DNA of 64,000 bases from Biformimicrobium ophioploci (lineage in GTDB: Bacteria; Pseudomonadota; Gammaproteobacteria; Pseudomonadales; Cellvibrionaceae). Position 1 is the first letter of the stretch. The number at the start of each line of letters is the position of its first letter. The position numbers and the translations under genes are program-made. The notes below the pieces were generated by a model. The model made no database searches. It worked only from the letters and a program-made list of their open reading frames with translations, and had not been told where the DNA came from. Positions 8,293 to 17,378 of the stretch are shown here, one piece after another. The DNA lies in assembly GCF_030270605.1 (NCBI RefSeq), contig NZ_BSYJ01000006.1, forward strand, positions 62,001-126,000, in the 5' to 3' direction.

Positions 8293-9591
8293 ATGAAAAA
8301 GTGCCCTGCAGACTTCGATTTTTTCAATGAAGAAACCTTAAACTGCCCCTACGAATTCTATAGAACGCTCCAGGAGCAGGCCCCCGTATACCAGCTCCCT
8401 GACACCAATATATTTATGGTTTCCCGCCACGCTGACGTCAAACAGTTACTGAAGGATACAGAAACCTATTCGAATAACTTTAATGAGTTGCTGAAGGGCC
8501 CGGAGCCAGCCCCTGAGGTAACTGCAATCTATGCCAGGGCATGGCAGCCGGTCGACACCATGATTACGGCAGATCCCCCCCGACACCGGGCCTACCGGAC
8601 CCTCGTCAACAAGGTATTCAATGCCAAACGTGTCAATGCGATGGAATCCTACATGAGGACGATTGTCCATGAGCTGATCGACAGTTTCATCGACAACGGC
8701 AAGTGCGACTTTATCCGCGAGTTCACTACGCCCCTGCCCGTCTATGTGATCGCCGACCAATTGGGCGTACCAAGAAAGGACCTGAAAGACTTCAAACGCT
8801 GGTCGGACTCGTTCGCGCGCCGGCTGAGCCAGCTGGCGACGCCGGAAGAACAGGTCGAAGATGCGGAAAATATTGTCGCCTTCCAGTTTTATTTTGCCGA
8901 TATGATTGCCGAGCGAAGAGAGCATCCGCGGGACGACATGATCAGCGACCTGGTATCCACAACGATTGTGGACCCGGACAATGGCGAAACCCGCCCACTC
9001 AATATGGAGGAGCTGCAAAGCCTTCTGCAACAGCTGATGGTCGCAGGTAACGAAACCACAACCTCCGCGATAACCGGTGGCATGGTCAGCCTGATCCAAA
9101 ACCCGGAACAGCTGCGAGCGCTCCAGGAAGATCCGGGCAAGATTCCCAATGCAGTGGAGGAAATTCTGAGAATGGAATCCCCCAGTGCCGGTATGTGGCG
9201 CGTGGTCAAGAAAGACAGTGAGGTACACGGTGTAAGGATACCGCAAGGCTCCCTGCTGATGTTGCGGTACCATGCCGCCAACAGGGACCGGGCCTTGTTT
9301 CAGGATCCGAACGCGATAGATGTCGATCGGGGTAATGCCGACGATCACATCGCCTTTGGTCAGGGTATTCACTACTGTCCCGGTGCGATGCTTGCGCGCA
9401 AGGAGATGAATGTTGCGTTCGAAGCTTTGCTATCCCGACTCACGGACTTCGCGATAGATATGGAAAAATCGGATCTCACCTATTGGCCTAATGTAGTGCT
9501 GCGTGGCATGAAGGAACTGCACATCACTTTTCACAAGCGCGAGCATCACTTAGACTCGAATTTGCAAGCGGAGCAACTGGCTGAAGCGTGA
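8293..9591 (+). CDS. Cytochrome P450 (paralogue 1)
   Basis: A 432-residue soluble bacterial class I-type P450. Visible motifs are the I-helix oxygen-binding AGNETTTSA, the ExxR element in EEILR, and the haem loop FGQGIHYCPG with C362 as thiolate ligand. No membrane anchor is present. It follows the Rieske oxygenase and precedes an SDR on the same strand, consistent with hydroxylation followed by oxidation of the alcohol. Start ATG at 8293 has a GGGAGAAG site. No ferredoxin partner is adjacent; the rubredoxin-rubredoxin reductase fusion at 39885 is the only dedicated electron-transfer protein in the window. A second P450 at 10694 is a distinct paralogue. Substrate not predictable. Confidence 0.95.
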   Translation: MKKCPADFDFFNEETLNCPYEFYRTLQEQAPVYQLPDTNIFMVSRHADVKQLLKDTETYSNNFNELLKGPEPAPEVTAIYARAWQPVDTMITADPPRHRAYRTLVNKVFNAKRVNAMESYMRTIVHELIDSFIDNGKCDFIREFTTPLPVYVIADQLGVPRKDLKDFKRWSDSFARRLSQLATPEEQVEDAENIVAFQFYFADMIAERREHPRDDMISDLVSTTIVDPDNGETRPLNMEELQSLLQQLMVAGNETTTSAITGGMVSLIQNPEQLRALQEDPGKIPNAVEEILRMESPSAGMWRVVKKDSEVHGVRIPQGSLLMLRYHAANRDRALFQDPNAIDVDRGNADDHIAFGQGIHYCPGAMLARKEMNVAFEALLSRLTDFAIDMEKSDLTYWPNVVLRGMKELHITFHKREHHLDSNLQAEQLAEA

Positions 9592-9664
9592 TCCGAATAT
9601 GTGGTTTGAAATCCACTCACTGTCGCTCCAATATTTTACATAGCAAGCCCATACCGAGGAAGAA

Positions 9665-10468
9665 ATGGACAGACTAAAAGGACAGTGTGTGGTGGTCACC
9701 GGCGGTGCCAGCGGTATTGGCGAGGCAACGGTCAGAGCAATCATCAGGGAAGGTGGCAGCGCCGTTATTGCCGATATCCAGCAAGATAGGGGCGAAGAAC
9801 TCGCCAGAGAATTGGGGTCCAACGCGCTTTTTCGAAAAACCGATGTCACACAAGAAGCAGACATCATTGCGGCGATAGTATCCGCCGAAGAAGCCTTTGG
9901 CCCACTGACTGGCATGGTCAATAACGCGGGAATCATTGGGGCAGTCGGGTCGATTACAGAAACAACCAGCGACGCCTTTGACCACACCATGTCCATCCTT
10001 TCACGCTCGGTTTTCCTCGGGATCAAGAATGCTGCAAAAGTCATGAAAGAGCATGGCAAGGGCGCGATCGTATCCGTCACCAGTTCTGCAGGCTTGATGG
10101 GAGGCCTCGGGCCACATTGCTATACCATGGCCAAGCACGCCGTTATAGGCTTGACCAAATCAGCCGCCAGTGAACTCAGTGCAAACGGGATACGCGTAAA
10201 TACGGTAGCACCGGGTGGCACTGTTACGCCTCTGACCGCAGCTCTGACGGACGGCGACACAGCGCTTATCACTGAAGCGATAAAGGCGGCGTCACCATTG
10301 GGCATTGCCTGCATGCCCGATGATATCGCCGATGGCATACTCTATTTGCTGAGCGATGAGGCGCGCTATGTTACCGGGCATACACTGGTAATTGATGCCG
10401 GTATCACCACCAGCCAGCTGCAGACAGACTTCCACAGCAATGAACCGGGGTTGCTGCAGAAAAAATAG
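9665..10468 (+). CDS. Short-chain dehydrogenase/reductase
   Basis: A 267-residue classical SDR with cofactor motif TGGASGIGEA, an aspartate after the second strand (IADIQ) favouring NAD(H), structural motif NNAG, catalytic serine in VTSSAG and YTMAK active site. Start ATG at 9665 follows GAGGAAGAA. It lies 73 bp after the P450 in the same orientation. It most likely oxidises the alcohol made by the P450 or Rieske enzyme (inference). A GC-rich stem-loop follows its stop. Confidence 0.93.
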   Translation: MDRLKGQCVVVTGGASGIGEATVRAIIREGGSAVIADIQQDRGEELARELGSNALFRKTDVTQEADIIAAIVSAEEAFGPLTGMVNNAGIIGAVGSITETTSDAFDHTMSILSRSVFLGIKNAAKVMKEHGKGAIVSVTSSAGLMGGLGPHCYTMAKHAVIGLTKSAASELSANGIRVNTVAPGGTVTPLTAALTDGDTALITEAIKAASPLGIACMPDDIADGILYLLSDEARYVTGHTLVIDAGITTSQLQTDFHSNEPGLLQKK

Positions 10469-10495
10469 ACACTTAACCAGAGCCCATCATGACGA

Positions 10496-10534
10496 CCGCC
10501 CCTCTTGCGAGTGAAACACTCTAGCATGGGGCGG
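10496..10534 (+). terminator. GC-rich stem-loop, possible terminator
   Basis: CCGCCCC pairs with GGGGCGG, with an inner GAGTG/CACTC stem, 28 bp after the SDR stop. The following bases are GCTTCCCCC rather than a T-run, so termination is likely weak or of another kind. It separates the Rieske-P450-SDR group from the second P450, which has its own operator. Confidence 0.35.
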
Positions 10535-10626
10535 GCTTCCCCCACCCCACACCATCCCGCCCCGCCCGCCCGGAATAAGCCGCTGTATACGGCCCCAGAC
10601 GATCAATTTAAGGTGGTCAAAAAAAC

Positions 10627-10648
10627 AAACAGTCAGTGTTGACTGTTT
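10627..10648. promoter_or_regulatory. Operator-like palindrome, 6-bp spacer (site 3), overlapping a -35 element
   Basis: Arms AAACAGTC and GACTGTTT are perfectly complementary, with spacer AGTGTT. The right arm contains TTGACT (10639-10644), and a -10-like CATTAT follows 17 bases later, so a bound protein would cover the promoter of the P450 at 10694. Confidence 0.75.
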
Positions 10649-10693
10649 TATTTGTATCGCGCATTATTAGAAGAATTATTAAGGAGAGCCGAT

Positions 10694-11947
10694 ATGACCG
10701 AAGCAACCCTGGAAGAGAAACAAGCATTGGACGGTATGTCACTGCTTGATAATGAAACTCTCAAATGCCCGTATCATTACGATAAGACACTTCGTGAGAA
10801 TGCGCCCGTATATCAGGATCCCACTTCGGGTGTCTATGTCGTCTCCACCTATGAACTGGTTCGGGAAGCACACAGGAACCCGAAGGTATTTACCAATGAT
10901 TTTGCCCTTGCAAAAGGCGCCGATGAGTCGATTGATCCGGATATCGCTGCAGCGATGTCGAACACCTACGATCTGGGCAAAGGCACTCTGCTCACCATCG
11001 ACGACCCCCAACACAAGATTTATCGAGATGAATTAAAGGATTTCTTCCTCGCCAAGAACCTGGCCAAATATCGCCCGTGGATTACGGAATTCGCCAGCAA
11101 ACTGGTTGCAGACCTCCCCAGGGGTGAAGCTTTCAACTTTGTAGAGAAGTTCACCCGGACATTGCCGCTGTCCGTCATAATGCATGTGCTGGGCATGCCT
11201 CTGGAAATGCGTGATCTGGCGTTCAAATGGACCGTTGATAATGTCACCGTTTTCTCCAAGCTGGGCGATAAAGAAACCCTGCTGGCCGCCCATGCCGGAC
11301 TCAAGGATGAATATGACTGGTTTGTTCAGGCACTCGACGAGCGCCGCGCGAACCCTCGCGATGACCTACTGAGCCTGATCGCCCACGCGACTTACGAGGG
11401 GCGACCCCTCACCATCGAGGAACAACTGTCCCACTGCACCCAGTTCCTGGTAGCTGGCAACGAAACAACCACGGCAACGCTCGCCGAAGGTATGCGCCAG
11501 CTATGCCTGAATCCGGACCAGCAGAGACTGATCCGGGAAGATCGTTCTCTGATTCCCAATCTGGTTGAAGAATCACTCCGTATCGCTTCGCCAACATCCA
11601 ACATGTGGCGCGTTGTGAAGGAGGACTACAACCTGGGCGGTACCGTCATTCCGAAAGACAGTATGGTGTTGCTGAAATACTTCTCATCGAACCACGATGA
11701 AGACATGTTTGAAAACCCAATGCGGTTCGATATAACCCGTAAGAACGTGAATCGCCACATCGCCTTTGGGTTTGGTTCACACGTCTGTATTGGCCAGCAT
11801 CTTTCCAAACTGGAAATGATCGTTGCCTGGGAGATCCTGCTAGAGAACAGCAACAACTTCAGGCTTGGATGCAATGCGGATGATCTGGAGTATATGCCAC
11901 ACCTTCTCTTGCGTGGACTCGAGGAAATTCCGGTAATCATCGAATAG
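10694..11947 (+). CDS. Cytochrome P450 (paralogue 2)
   Basis: A 417-residue soluble P450 with I-helix AGNETTTATLAEG, ExxR in EESLR, and haem loop FGFGSHVCIG (thiolate C365). The start at 10694 is set by AAGGAGAGCCGAT; the longer frame from 10652 runs through the operator region and is unlikely. It shares N-terminal LKCPYHYDKTLRENAPVY with the first P450 (LNCPYEFYRTLQEQAPVY), so the two are related but well diverged. It stands alone between its own operator-bearing promoter and an intrinsic terminator. Neighbours suggest catabolic hydroxylation; the substrate is unknown. Confidence 0.95.
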   Translation: MTEATLEEKQALDGMSLLDNETLKCPYHYDKTLRENAPVYQDPTSGVYVVSTYELVREAHRNPKVFTNDFALAKGADESIDPDIAAAMSNTYDLGKGTLLTIDDPQHKIYRDELKDFFLAKNLAKYRPWITEFASKLVADLPRGEAFNFVEKFTRTLPLSVIMHVLGMPLEMRDLAFKWTVDNVTVFSKLGDKETLLAAHAGLKDEYDWFVQALDERRANPRDDLLSLIAHATYEGRPLTIEEQLSHCTQFLVAGNETTTATLAEGMRQLCLNPDQQRLIREDRSLIPNLVEESLRIASPTSNMWRVVKEDYNLGGTVIPKDSMVLLKYFSSNHDEDMFENPMRFDITRKNVNRHIAFGFGSHVCIGQHLSKLEMIVAWEILLENSNNFRLGCNADDLEYMPHLLLRGLEEIPVIIE

Positions 11948-11977
11948 ACGATGCTCTCAGCACCATAACGCTGCTTC

Positions 11978-12011
11978 GCGGCTTTTTCTCTCGGGGGAAA
12001 GCCGCTTTTTT
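11978..12011 (+). terminator. Rho-independent terminator after P450 paralogue 2
   Basis: GCGGCTTT pairs with AAAGCCGC across a 12-base loop and is followed by six T residues. It lies 31 bp after the P450 stop. A second perfect hairpin (CCAGCCCCTG/CAGGGGCTGG, 12051-12073) lies between it and the convergent split-barrel gene, without a T-run. Confidence 0.85.
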
Positions 12012-12108
12012 GTGTCTGGGCGGCGGTATTCTGAAAGGTTTTTTTTAACACCAGCCCCTGGAACAGGGGCTGGCATCGCAAGATGGAACTGGATTTTACC
12101 GGTGCGGT

Positions 12109-12624
12109 TTACTTTTCGTGCCCCGGCACCTTGCCATCATAGGATGTCTTGGACAGGCTGTCTCCGTCGAACCGAATCGTCTTCTCAGGAATCAGTTCGA
12201 TAATCACGCGAAGCGGTGTATCCAGGTGCGCAATAGCTGCCTCGACGGTTGGTGCCGGGTATGGCGAGATGATCTTTGCCATTTCCGGGTAGAACCAGTC
12301 TTTGGTTGCCTGATCGTCATGGATCTTGACACGCCCCTTATAAGTAATGGTCTTGCCAGGCCCCATATCCGTACCCATGCTTGAAATAACGATAGAGGCG
12401 CGCGGGTCGCGACGCAGAGCCTTTACACGCGGGCGCTGGCTGGTGGCAGTAACCCACAGTGAACCATTCCTCGCAACGAAATTCATGATAACGCCCAGAC
12501 CATGGCCGTCCTTATTGGTCCAGATGAAGTTACATTCGATCTGCTTGCTGAGCAACTCCTTCTCTCTTTCCTCAGAGAGCCCATAAACCGTTACATCTTC
12601 ATAGCCTTGTGTTTCAGTAGTCAT
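12109..12624 (-). CDS. Pyridoxamine 5'-phosphate oxidase-like split-barrel flavoprotein (paralogue 2)
   Basis: A 171-residue split-barrel protein closely similar along its length to the one at 5984-6493: both share the VYGLSEEREKELLSKQ-type opening, FIWTNKDGHGLGV, VTATSQRPRVKAL and the C-terminal VIIELIPEKTIRFDG segment. It probably binds FMN or a deazaflavin. It is the last gene of the 12-gene minus-strand operon. Start ATG at 12624 follows AGGAAATAGAG. Two copies in one locus, each next to a Rieske-containing transcript, suggest a flavin-dependent step linked to the oxygenases; this is inference. Activity is unknown. Confidence 0.85.
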   Translation of the reverse strand: MTTETQGYEDVTVYGLSEEREKELLSKQIECNFIWTNKDGHGLGVIMNFVARNGSLWVTATSQRPRVKALRRDPRASIVISSMGTDMGPGKTITYKGRVKIHDDQATKDWFYPEMAKIISPYPAPTVEAAIAHLDTPLRVIIELIPEKTIRFDGDSLSKTSYDGKVPGHEK

Positions 12625-12686
12625 CTCTATTTCCTATTCTACTTTTTCCAGCGATCAGTAAACTCGCAAAATTTCAATAAACCCGG

Positions 12687-13442
12687 TCAGAATCTCGGCA
12701 GATGTCCCATTTGCTGCCCGCCGGACAAATCCAGGACCTGCCCGTTGATAAAACCGGAACGGGATTCATCAGCAAGAAACAATGCCGCTTCTGCCATATC
12801 GTTGACAGTGCCCATTCGACCAGCTGGCGTATCATTCAGATGCGCATCAATAATCGCATCAAGCGCGAAAAATCCATCTGTCATGTCGGTCTGTATCAGG
12901 CCGGCTGCAATTGAGTTAAATCGGATCTTCTTTTCTGCGTACTCAAGTGCGGCGACTTTTATCGAATAGTCGATTCCCGCGCGAGCGCCGGCATAAACTG
13001 CCAACTGCGGACCCGGGATACGCGCGGTAAGTGAAGATATCGTTATTACTGAACCGCCATTCTGCATTGCGGCTGCAGCGTGCTTGAAGTAGAGGAGCGC
13101 CCCGATAAAGCTGATCTCAAGGGTCGGACGTATCTTTTCTGCAGACAGCTCAGATATGGGATCACCAGACAGGATGCCTGCAGAATTAACCGCAATATCG
13201 ACATTTCCATATTTTGCACTGGCGGCCTCAAATAGCCCCGCGATCTCTGCCTCTTCGGTTACATCGCAAGCAACGGCAAGTCCACCGATTTCCTCTGCCA
13301 AAGCCTCCAGAGGTTCTCTGCGGCGCGCCGCTACTACAACATTTGCGCCCTCTTTTGCCAGCCGCCTTGCAATAACCGAACCGAAGTTACTGGACCCAGA
13401 AGCGCCCAGGACTACCGCCGTTTTATTGGTTAAAGTTTCCAT
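12687..13442 (-). CDS. Atypical short-chain dehydrogenase/reductase (YxxxR)
   Basis: A 251-residue SDR with an unusual cofactor loop GASGSSNFG and a catalytic region reading VYAGARAGIDYSIK, so the usual YxxxK is YxxxR. The catalytic serine (TISSLTAR) is present, and the asparagine motif reads NSAG. The start at 13442 (METLTN) is chosen because AGGTG lies six bases upstream; a GTG at 13451 is also in frame. The Lys-to-Arg change could lower dehydrogenase activity or mark another role such as an isomerase or dehydratase. It lies nine bases after the acyl-CoA ligase in the long operon. Confidence 0.88.
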   Translation of the reverse strand: METLTNKTAVVLGASGSSNFGSVIARRLAKEGANVVVAARRREPLEALAEEIGGLAVACDVTEEAEIAGLFEAASAKYGNVDIAVNSAGILSGDPISELSAEKIRPTLEISFIGALLYFKHAAAAMQNGGSVITISSLTARIPGPQLAVYAGARAGIDYSIKVAALEYAEKKIRFNSIAAGLIQTDMTDGFFALDAIIDAHLNDTPAGRMGTVNDMAEAALFLADESRSGFINGQVLDLSGGQQMGHLPRF

Positions 13443-13460
13443 AGTATGCACCTGTTATGA

Positions 13461-15089
13461 TTAGACGGTTTCCGCTTCCAGCTTTTCCGCGATTTGCTTT
13501 CGCAAAATATCTTTCTTGACCTTACCACTGGCAGTACGAGGAAGGTCTGTGACGAGCTCAATGTGCTCAGGTATTTTTTGCCTGGCCAGGGATGCCCGGT
13601 CCGCAAACATCGCAACTTCTGCCAGATCCAGACCATGATTATCGGATGACGGAATGATGTAAGCACAAACTCCCTCCCCCAGTCTCTGGTGCGGCATGGC
13701 CACAACTGCCGCTTCCTTTATCTGCGGGTGGTCATGCAACACATCCTCGATTTCCTTGGCACTCAGATTTTCGCCGCCGCGAATAATGATGTCTTTCTTC
13801 CGGTCGGTGATCAGGATTGCGTCGTCCTTTGTTCTCACGCCGATGTCACCGGTGTAGAAATATCCTTCCGTATCGTGCGCGGCTGCGTTCTGTTCCGCAT
13901 CTGCATAGCCCAGCATCATTCCGGCACCCCGGGCGACGATCTCGCCCTCGCTGCCGATCGGGAGCGCTTTGCCATGGTCGTCAACAATTTTTACGTCGTA
14001 GCCGTATATCTTCCCATCTGTTTCTGCAGCAAGTTCCTGCTCGCCATCGTGTACAAAGCCCTGTGTAATGACCGGCGCTTCCGTACTGCCGTAAACACGA
14101 AATGCTCGACAATTCTCCAACTCTTCGTAGCACTGGTGGATTAGCTGTGGCGGTACCGCTGCACCACCGCAGGCGAACAGGCGCATGGTCGGAAGGCGAG
14201 TGTTATTGCGTTTGGCAGCGGCAAGAAGTTCCACTAGGAAAGGCGTTGCTCCCACGCTCGCAGTAGCACCGGTTTCCTGGATAAACGCAACCGCTGCGTC
14301 GGCATCCCAGCGCGCCATCAAAGCTGACTTGACCGGCGTAATAAATGGCAAAACCATACCCGAGCCGTAGCCGGTGATATGGGTGACGGGCGACGGCATC
14401 AGCATGATGTCTTTTCCATCCATCTCCCAGTGATCGAGAGAGTTCTGGATCACGCGACTAAGGGTGTTATGGCTGTGCAATACAGCCTTGGGGTTCCCCG
14501 TGGTACCCGACGTATAAAGAATGGTCTTAACGGAATTCGGATCAATCTCCGGCAGGCGGTTCAGGTCAGCGGGCTCATTATCCAGCAGATCCTCAAAGCG
14601 CAGCATCCCCTCATAGTCATCCTCTGCTCGCACGGTAACTATGTGCTGCAGATCCGGCAAATCGAACTTCAAGCTTGCCAGCATGGAGGGAAACTCCAGG
14701 CTACGGATTTTCTCCGGAATATAGATAAGTTTAGTGCGTGCATCCTTGAGGATGAAACGAAGTTCCCGATCGCGATAGATCGGAATGACCGGATTCACGA
14801 TCAAGCCCATCGCAGATGCAGCAATATCCAGCACTACCGCTTCGCGCCAGTTAGGCAGCTGGAAACTAATGACATCGCCCTCTTCCATACCCAGTTTTTG
14901 CAAACCGGTAATGAGGCGCCGTGCCTGCTCGGCAATCGATCCATAAGTGATGGCTGGTTCGGTTTCCAGGTAAATAGCGACTTCGTCCGGCCTGGATTCG
15001 GCTTTCTTCCAGGCGCCATCTGCAATAGTCATATTGGCCCAGAGACCTGAATCTCTCTGGATACGCTGTTCGGTAATTGGATTAATCAT
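13461..15089 (-). CDS. AMP-forming acyl-CoA synthetase/ligase
   Basis: A 542-residue ANL-superfamily enzyme that activates a carboxylic acid to the acyl-adenylate and then to the CoA thioester. The P-loop-like motif is YTSGTTGNPKAV; the second motif is YGSTEAP; the aspartate motif is YTGDIG; the hinge region reads ITDRKKDIIIRGG; and the catalytic lysine lies in TASGKVKKD at the C-terminus. All core motifs are intact. It is between two SDRs in the long operon, and would feed the CoA-dependent steps encoded further upstream and at 37-55 kb. Start ATG at 15089. Substrate class (short, branched or cyclic acid) is not predictable. Confidence 0.94.
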   Translation of the reverse strand: MINPITEQRIQRDSGLWANMTIADGAWKKAESRPDEVAIYLETEPAITYGSIAEQARRLITGLQKLGMEEGDVISFQLPNWREAVVLDIAASAMGLIVNPVIPIYRDRELRFILKDARTKLIYIPEKIRSLEFPSMLASLKFDLPDLQHIVTVRAEDDYEGMLRFEDLLDNEPADLNRLPEIDPNSVKTILYTSGTTGNPKAVLHSHNTLSRVIQNSLDHWEMDGKDIMLMPSPVTHITGYGSGMVLPFITPVKSALMARWDADAAVAFIQETGATASVGATPFLVELLAAAKRNNTRLPTMRLFACGGAAVPPQLIHQCYEELENCRAFRVYGSTEAPVITQGFVHDGEQELAAETDGKIYGYDVKIVDDHGKALPIGSEGEIVARGAGMMLGYADAEQNAAAHDTEGYFYTGDIGVRTKDDAILITDRKKDIIIRGGENLSAKEIEDVLHDHPQIKEAAVVAMPHQRLGEGVCAYIIPSSDNHGLDLAEVAMFADRASLARQKIPEHIELVTDLPRTASGKVKKDILRKQIAEKLEAETV

Positions 15090-15167
15090 GAAAAGCTTGC
15101 CTCAATGGAGAATTGGTTTGTGAAGCTACCCCGCAGCTTTGGTGTGAAACTACGGGACGACCAACCT

Positions 15168-15962
15168 TCACAGTTCAGACAACACATGACCGCCATCGAC
15201 GGTGACGGCTGAACCGGTCATCAATGAACCGGCGTCAGAGGCCAGCAGCAACAGGGGCCCGTTTAGCTCATGCAGTTCGCCGATTCGGCGTGTAGGTACC
15301 CTTTTAATCAGCGCCTGGCCATCTTCCGTCTTGAACCACTCGCTATTCAGGGGCGTATTGAAATAGCCGGGACACAGAGCGTTTACCCGGATGTTGTGTC
15401 TGGCAAATTCAAGAGCCGCAGCTTTTGTGAACTGCACCACAGCCGCCTTGGCTGCGGAGTAACTGGTCAAGCACTTTTGCAGCCTTTCCGCGGTGATAGA
15501 AGAGATATTGACAATACTGCCCTGGATACCTGCTTTTACCATCCGTGCCCCGGCCTCGCGGGTAACATACGCGACACCATTGAGGTTGGTATCTATCACG
15601 TTGTCCCAATCGTCATCCGACAGATCCAACAGCAGTTTCGGGATCGTGATGCCCGCGTTATTGATCACTACATTGATCGGCCCAAAATACGCTTCGGCTT
15701 CATCAAATGCCGCTCGGATACTACCGCTATCCGTTACATCCATGGTTACCGCATGTGCCTGGCCGCCATTGGTGATGATGTCATCACAGGCGGCAAGTAA
15801 TTTTTCAGTACGCCGGGCCGCCAGTACGACTTTTGCGCCAGCCTGCGCCAATACATGGGCAAAGTGCAGGCCGAAACCGCTGGATGCCCCGGTCACAAGC
15901 GCTACTTTGCCCTCAAGGGAGAAGGGCTTCAGAACGTTGTTCATCATATTTTCCTGTGACAT
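15168..15962 (-). CDS. Short-chain dehydrogenase/reductase
   Basis: A 264-residue classical SDR: TGASSGFG cofactor motif, NNAG, serine in NISSIT and YSAAK. The arginine pair after the second strand (AARR) suggests NADP(H), unlike the SDRs at 4571 and 9665, which have Asp there. The start ATG at 15962 is only five bases from the Rieske stop, with its GGAG site inside the end of that gene, which indicates coupled translation. It probably handles a product of the Rieske enzyme. Confidence 0.93.
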   Translation of the reverse strand: MSQENMMNNVLKPFSLEGKVALVTGASSGFGLHFAHVLAQAGAKVVLAARRTEKLLAACDDIITNGGQAHAVTMDVTDSGSIRAAFDEAEAYFGPINVVINNAGITIPKLLLDLSDDDWDNVIDTNLNGVAYVTREAGARMVKAGIQGSIVNISSITAERLQKCLTSYSAAKAAVVQFTKAAALEFARHNIRVNALCPGYFNTPLNSEWFKTEDGQALIKRVPTRRIGELHELNGPLLLLASDAGSLMTGSAVTVDGGHVLSEL

Positions 15963-15967
15963 AGCAA

Positions 15968-17353
15968 TTACTCCGCAGAAAGGTACTTATCCAGGGTTTG
16001 GTGGAAATGCCTGATACGCACTTCCTGGTAGTTGCCAAGAGTCACTGCACCCTTCTTGGAAGCCTTCAGACCCTTCTGTACTTGCGGCAGGTTTGCACCG
16101 TCCTGATTGAAGACGTTGGCAAAGCCCGCGCCCATCACCCCGGCCGCCTCGCTAAACGGCTGGTCTATACCAAGACGGAAGGTCGGCGCATCTTCCGGAG
16201 ACTCCGCGCCTTCAGGGAAACGGGTCAACAGGAAAATTTCCATAATACAGCTGTCAACATCATCGCCGTTCGGGCGGTGGCGATAGGTAATCACTGTCCC
16301 GTGACCGGCCCAGGGTGCGAAGTTGGGGAACAATGAGTAGAGCGTTGAATCCATCAATTCGGACATGGTGGCACGGCCACTGAAGTCCTCACCGGCCTGT
16401 TCATTGGCGACGGGCAGATTCATGGCGGCGTACATCTCACGGGCGGTCTGGCCGGGAGCAAGCTGTGGTCGGTCCTCTACACCGATTAACTCCATCATCG
16501 CGTCAAGTGACTGCTGCTCAGTAAACTGATCCGCGTGTGAAGGATTTGCGACGCCGTAGGCACTGATGGTGCGACTTACATGATCTCCCCAGACATCGTA
16601 CTGGGAGTTATCGATACCCTGGAAAGGCATCAGCTGCGGGTGCGTTGCCAATGCATGGTACGATTCAATGAACGCTTCAAAAGCGACTTTCCAGTTACAG
16701 GCAATGACCTTTTCCACATGCAACGCGACGAAACGCTGTTCATGTTTCCACTGGTTCATATGCTCGGGTAACACCTCCATATACTCTTCGAGTGAGGGCG
16801 CATCCTCATCCATATTGATAAATACCCAGCCGCCCCAGGTCGCCACCTGTACTTCAGGAAGCTTGGCATTTTCCTTTTTCACATGGGGGAAATCCCACTG
16901 GCAGGGAGCCCCCATAAATTCGCCATCCAGATCCCAAGACCAGCCATGGTAGGGACAACGCAGCTTGTCGCTATTCCCCGCTCCCTTCTTCAGTACGCGC
17001 CCCCGGTGCAGACACGAATTATGGAAACCCTTGAGCTCGCCGGATTCTGTACGTGTCAGCAGAATGGAATCATTAACAATATCGTAAACGAAGTAGTCAC
17101 CGGCCTTGCGCAGCCGGTTTTCACGACACGCCACTTGCCATGTCTTACGCCAGACTTTTTCAACCTCAAGGTCGAAAAATTCCCTGGATGTATAGCGTTC
17201 TGCAGAAAGGTCCTCCGATCCCAGATAGGAATCAGTACTTTCCAGCAATGCCTCCGGAACATCCACCGTTTCCCGCTTAAGCAAGTCCTGAAAGGATTCC
17301 GAAGGGCTACGGGCGATAATATCCTCTGGGCTGAGCTCCACTTGGTCTGTCAT
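15968..17353 (-). CDS. Rieske non-haem iron oxygenase, alpha subunit (paralogue 2)
   Basis: A 461-residue alpha subunit with Rieske ligands C114-x-H116 and C133-x2-H136 and mononuclear iron motif ESYHALATH. It is a close paralogue of the enzyme at 6833 (both contain EKVI-x-CNWKV, DVWGDH-x-SRTI and a C-terminal EVRIRHFHQT). The start at 17353 follows AAGAGGC; the ATG at 17377 has none. As with the first copy, no beta subunit, ferredoxin or reductase is adjacent. It stands between the thiolase-like gene and a coupled SDR. Either a hydroxylation or a demethylation is possible. Confidence 0.94.
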   Translation of the reverse strand: MTDQVELSPEDIIARSPSESFQDLLKRETVDVPEALLESTDSYLGSEDLSAERYTSREFFDLEVEKVWRKTWQVACRENRLRKAGDYFVYDIVNDSILLTRTESGELKGFHNSCLHRGRVLKKGAGNSDKLRCPYHGWSWDLDGEFMGAPCQWDFPHVKKENAKLPEVQVATWGGWVFINMDEDAPSLEEYMEVLPEHMNQWKHEQRFVALHVEKVIACNWKVAFEAFIESYHALATHPQLMPFQGIDNSQYDVWGDHVSRTISAYGVANPSHADQFTEQQSLDAMMELIGVEDRPQLAPGQTAREMYAAMNLPVANEQAGEDFSGRATMSELMDSTLYSLFPNFAPWAGHGTVITYRHRPNGDDVDSCIMEIFLLTRFPEGAESPEDAPTFRLGIDQPFSEAAGVMGAGFANVFNQDGANLPQVQKGLKASKKGAVTLGNYQEVRIRHFHQTLDKYLSAE

Positions 17354-17378
17354 GGGAATGCCTCTTTTTATTGTCAAT

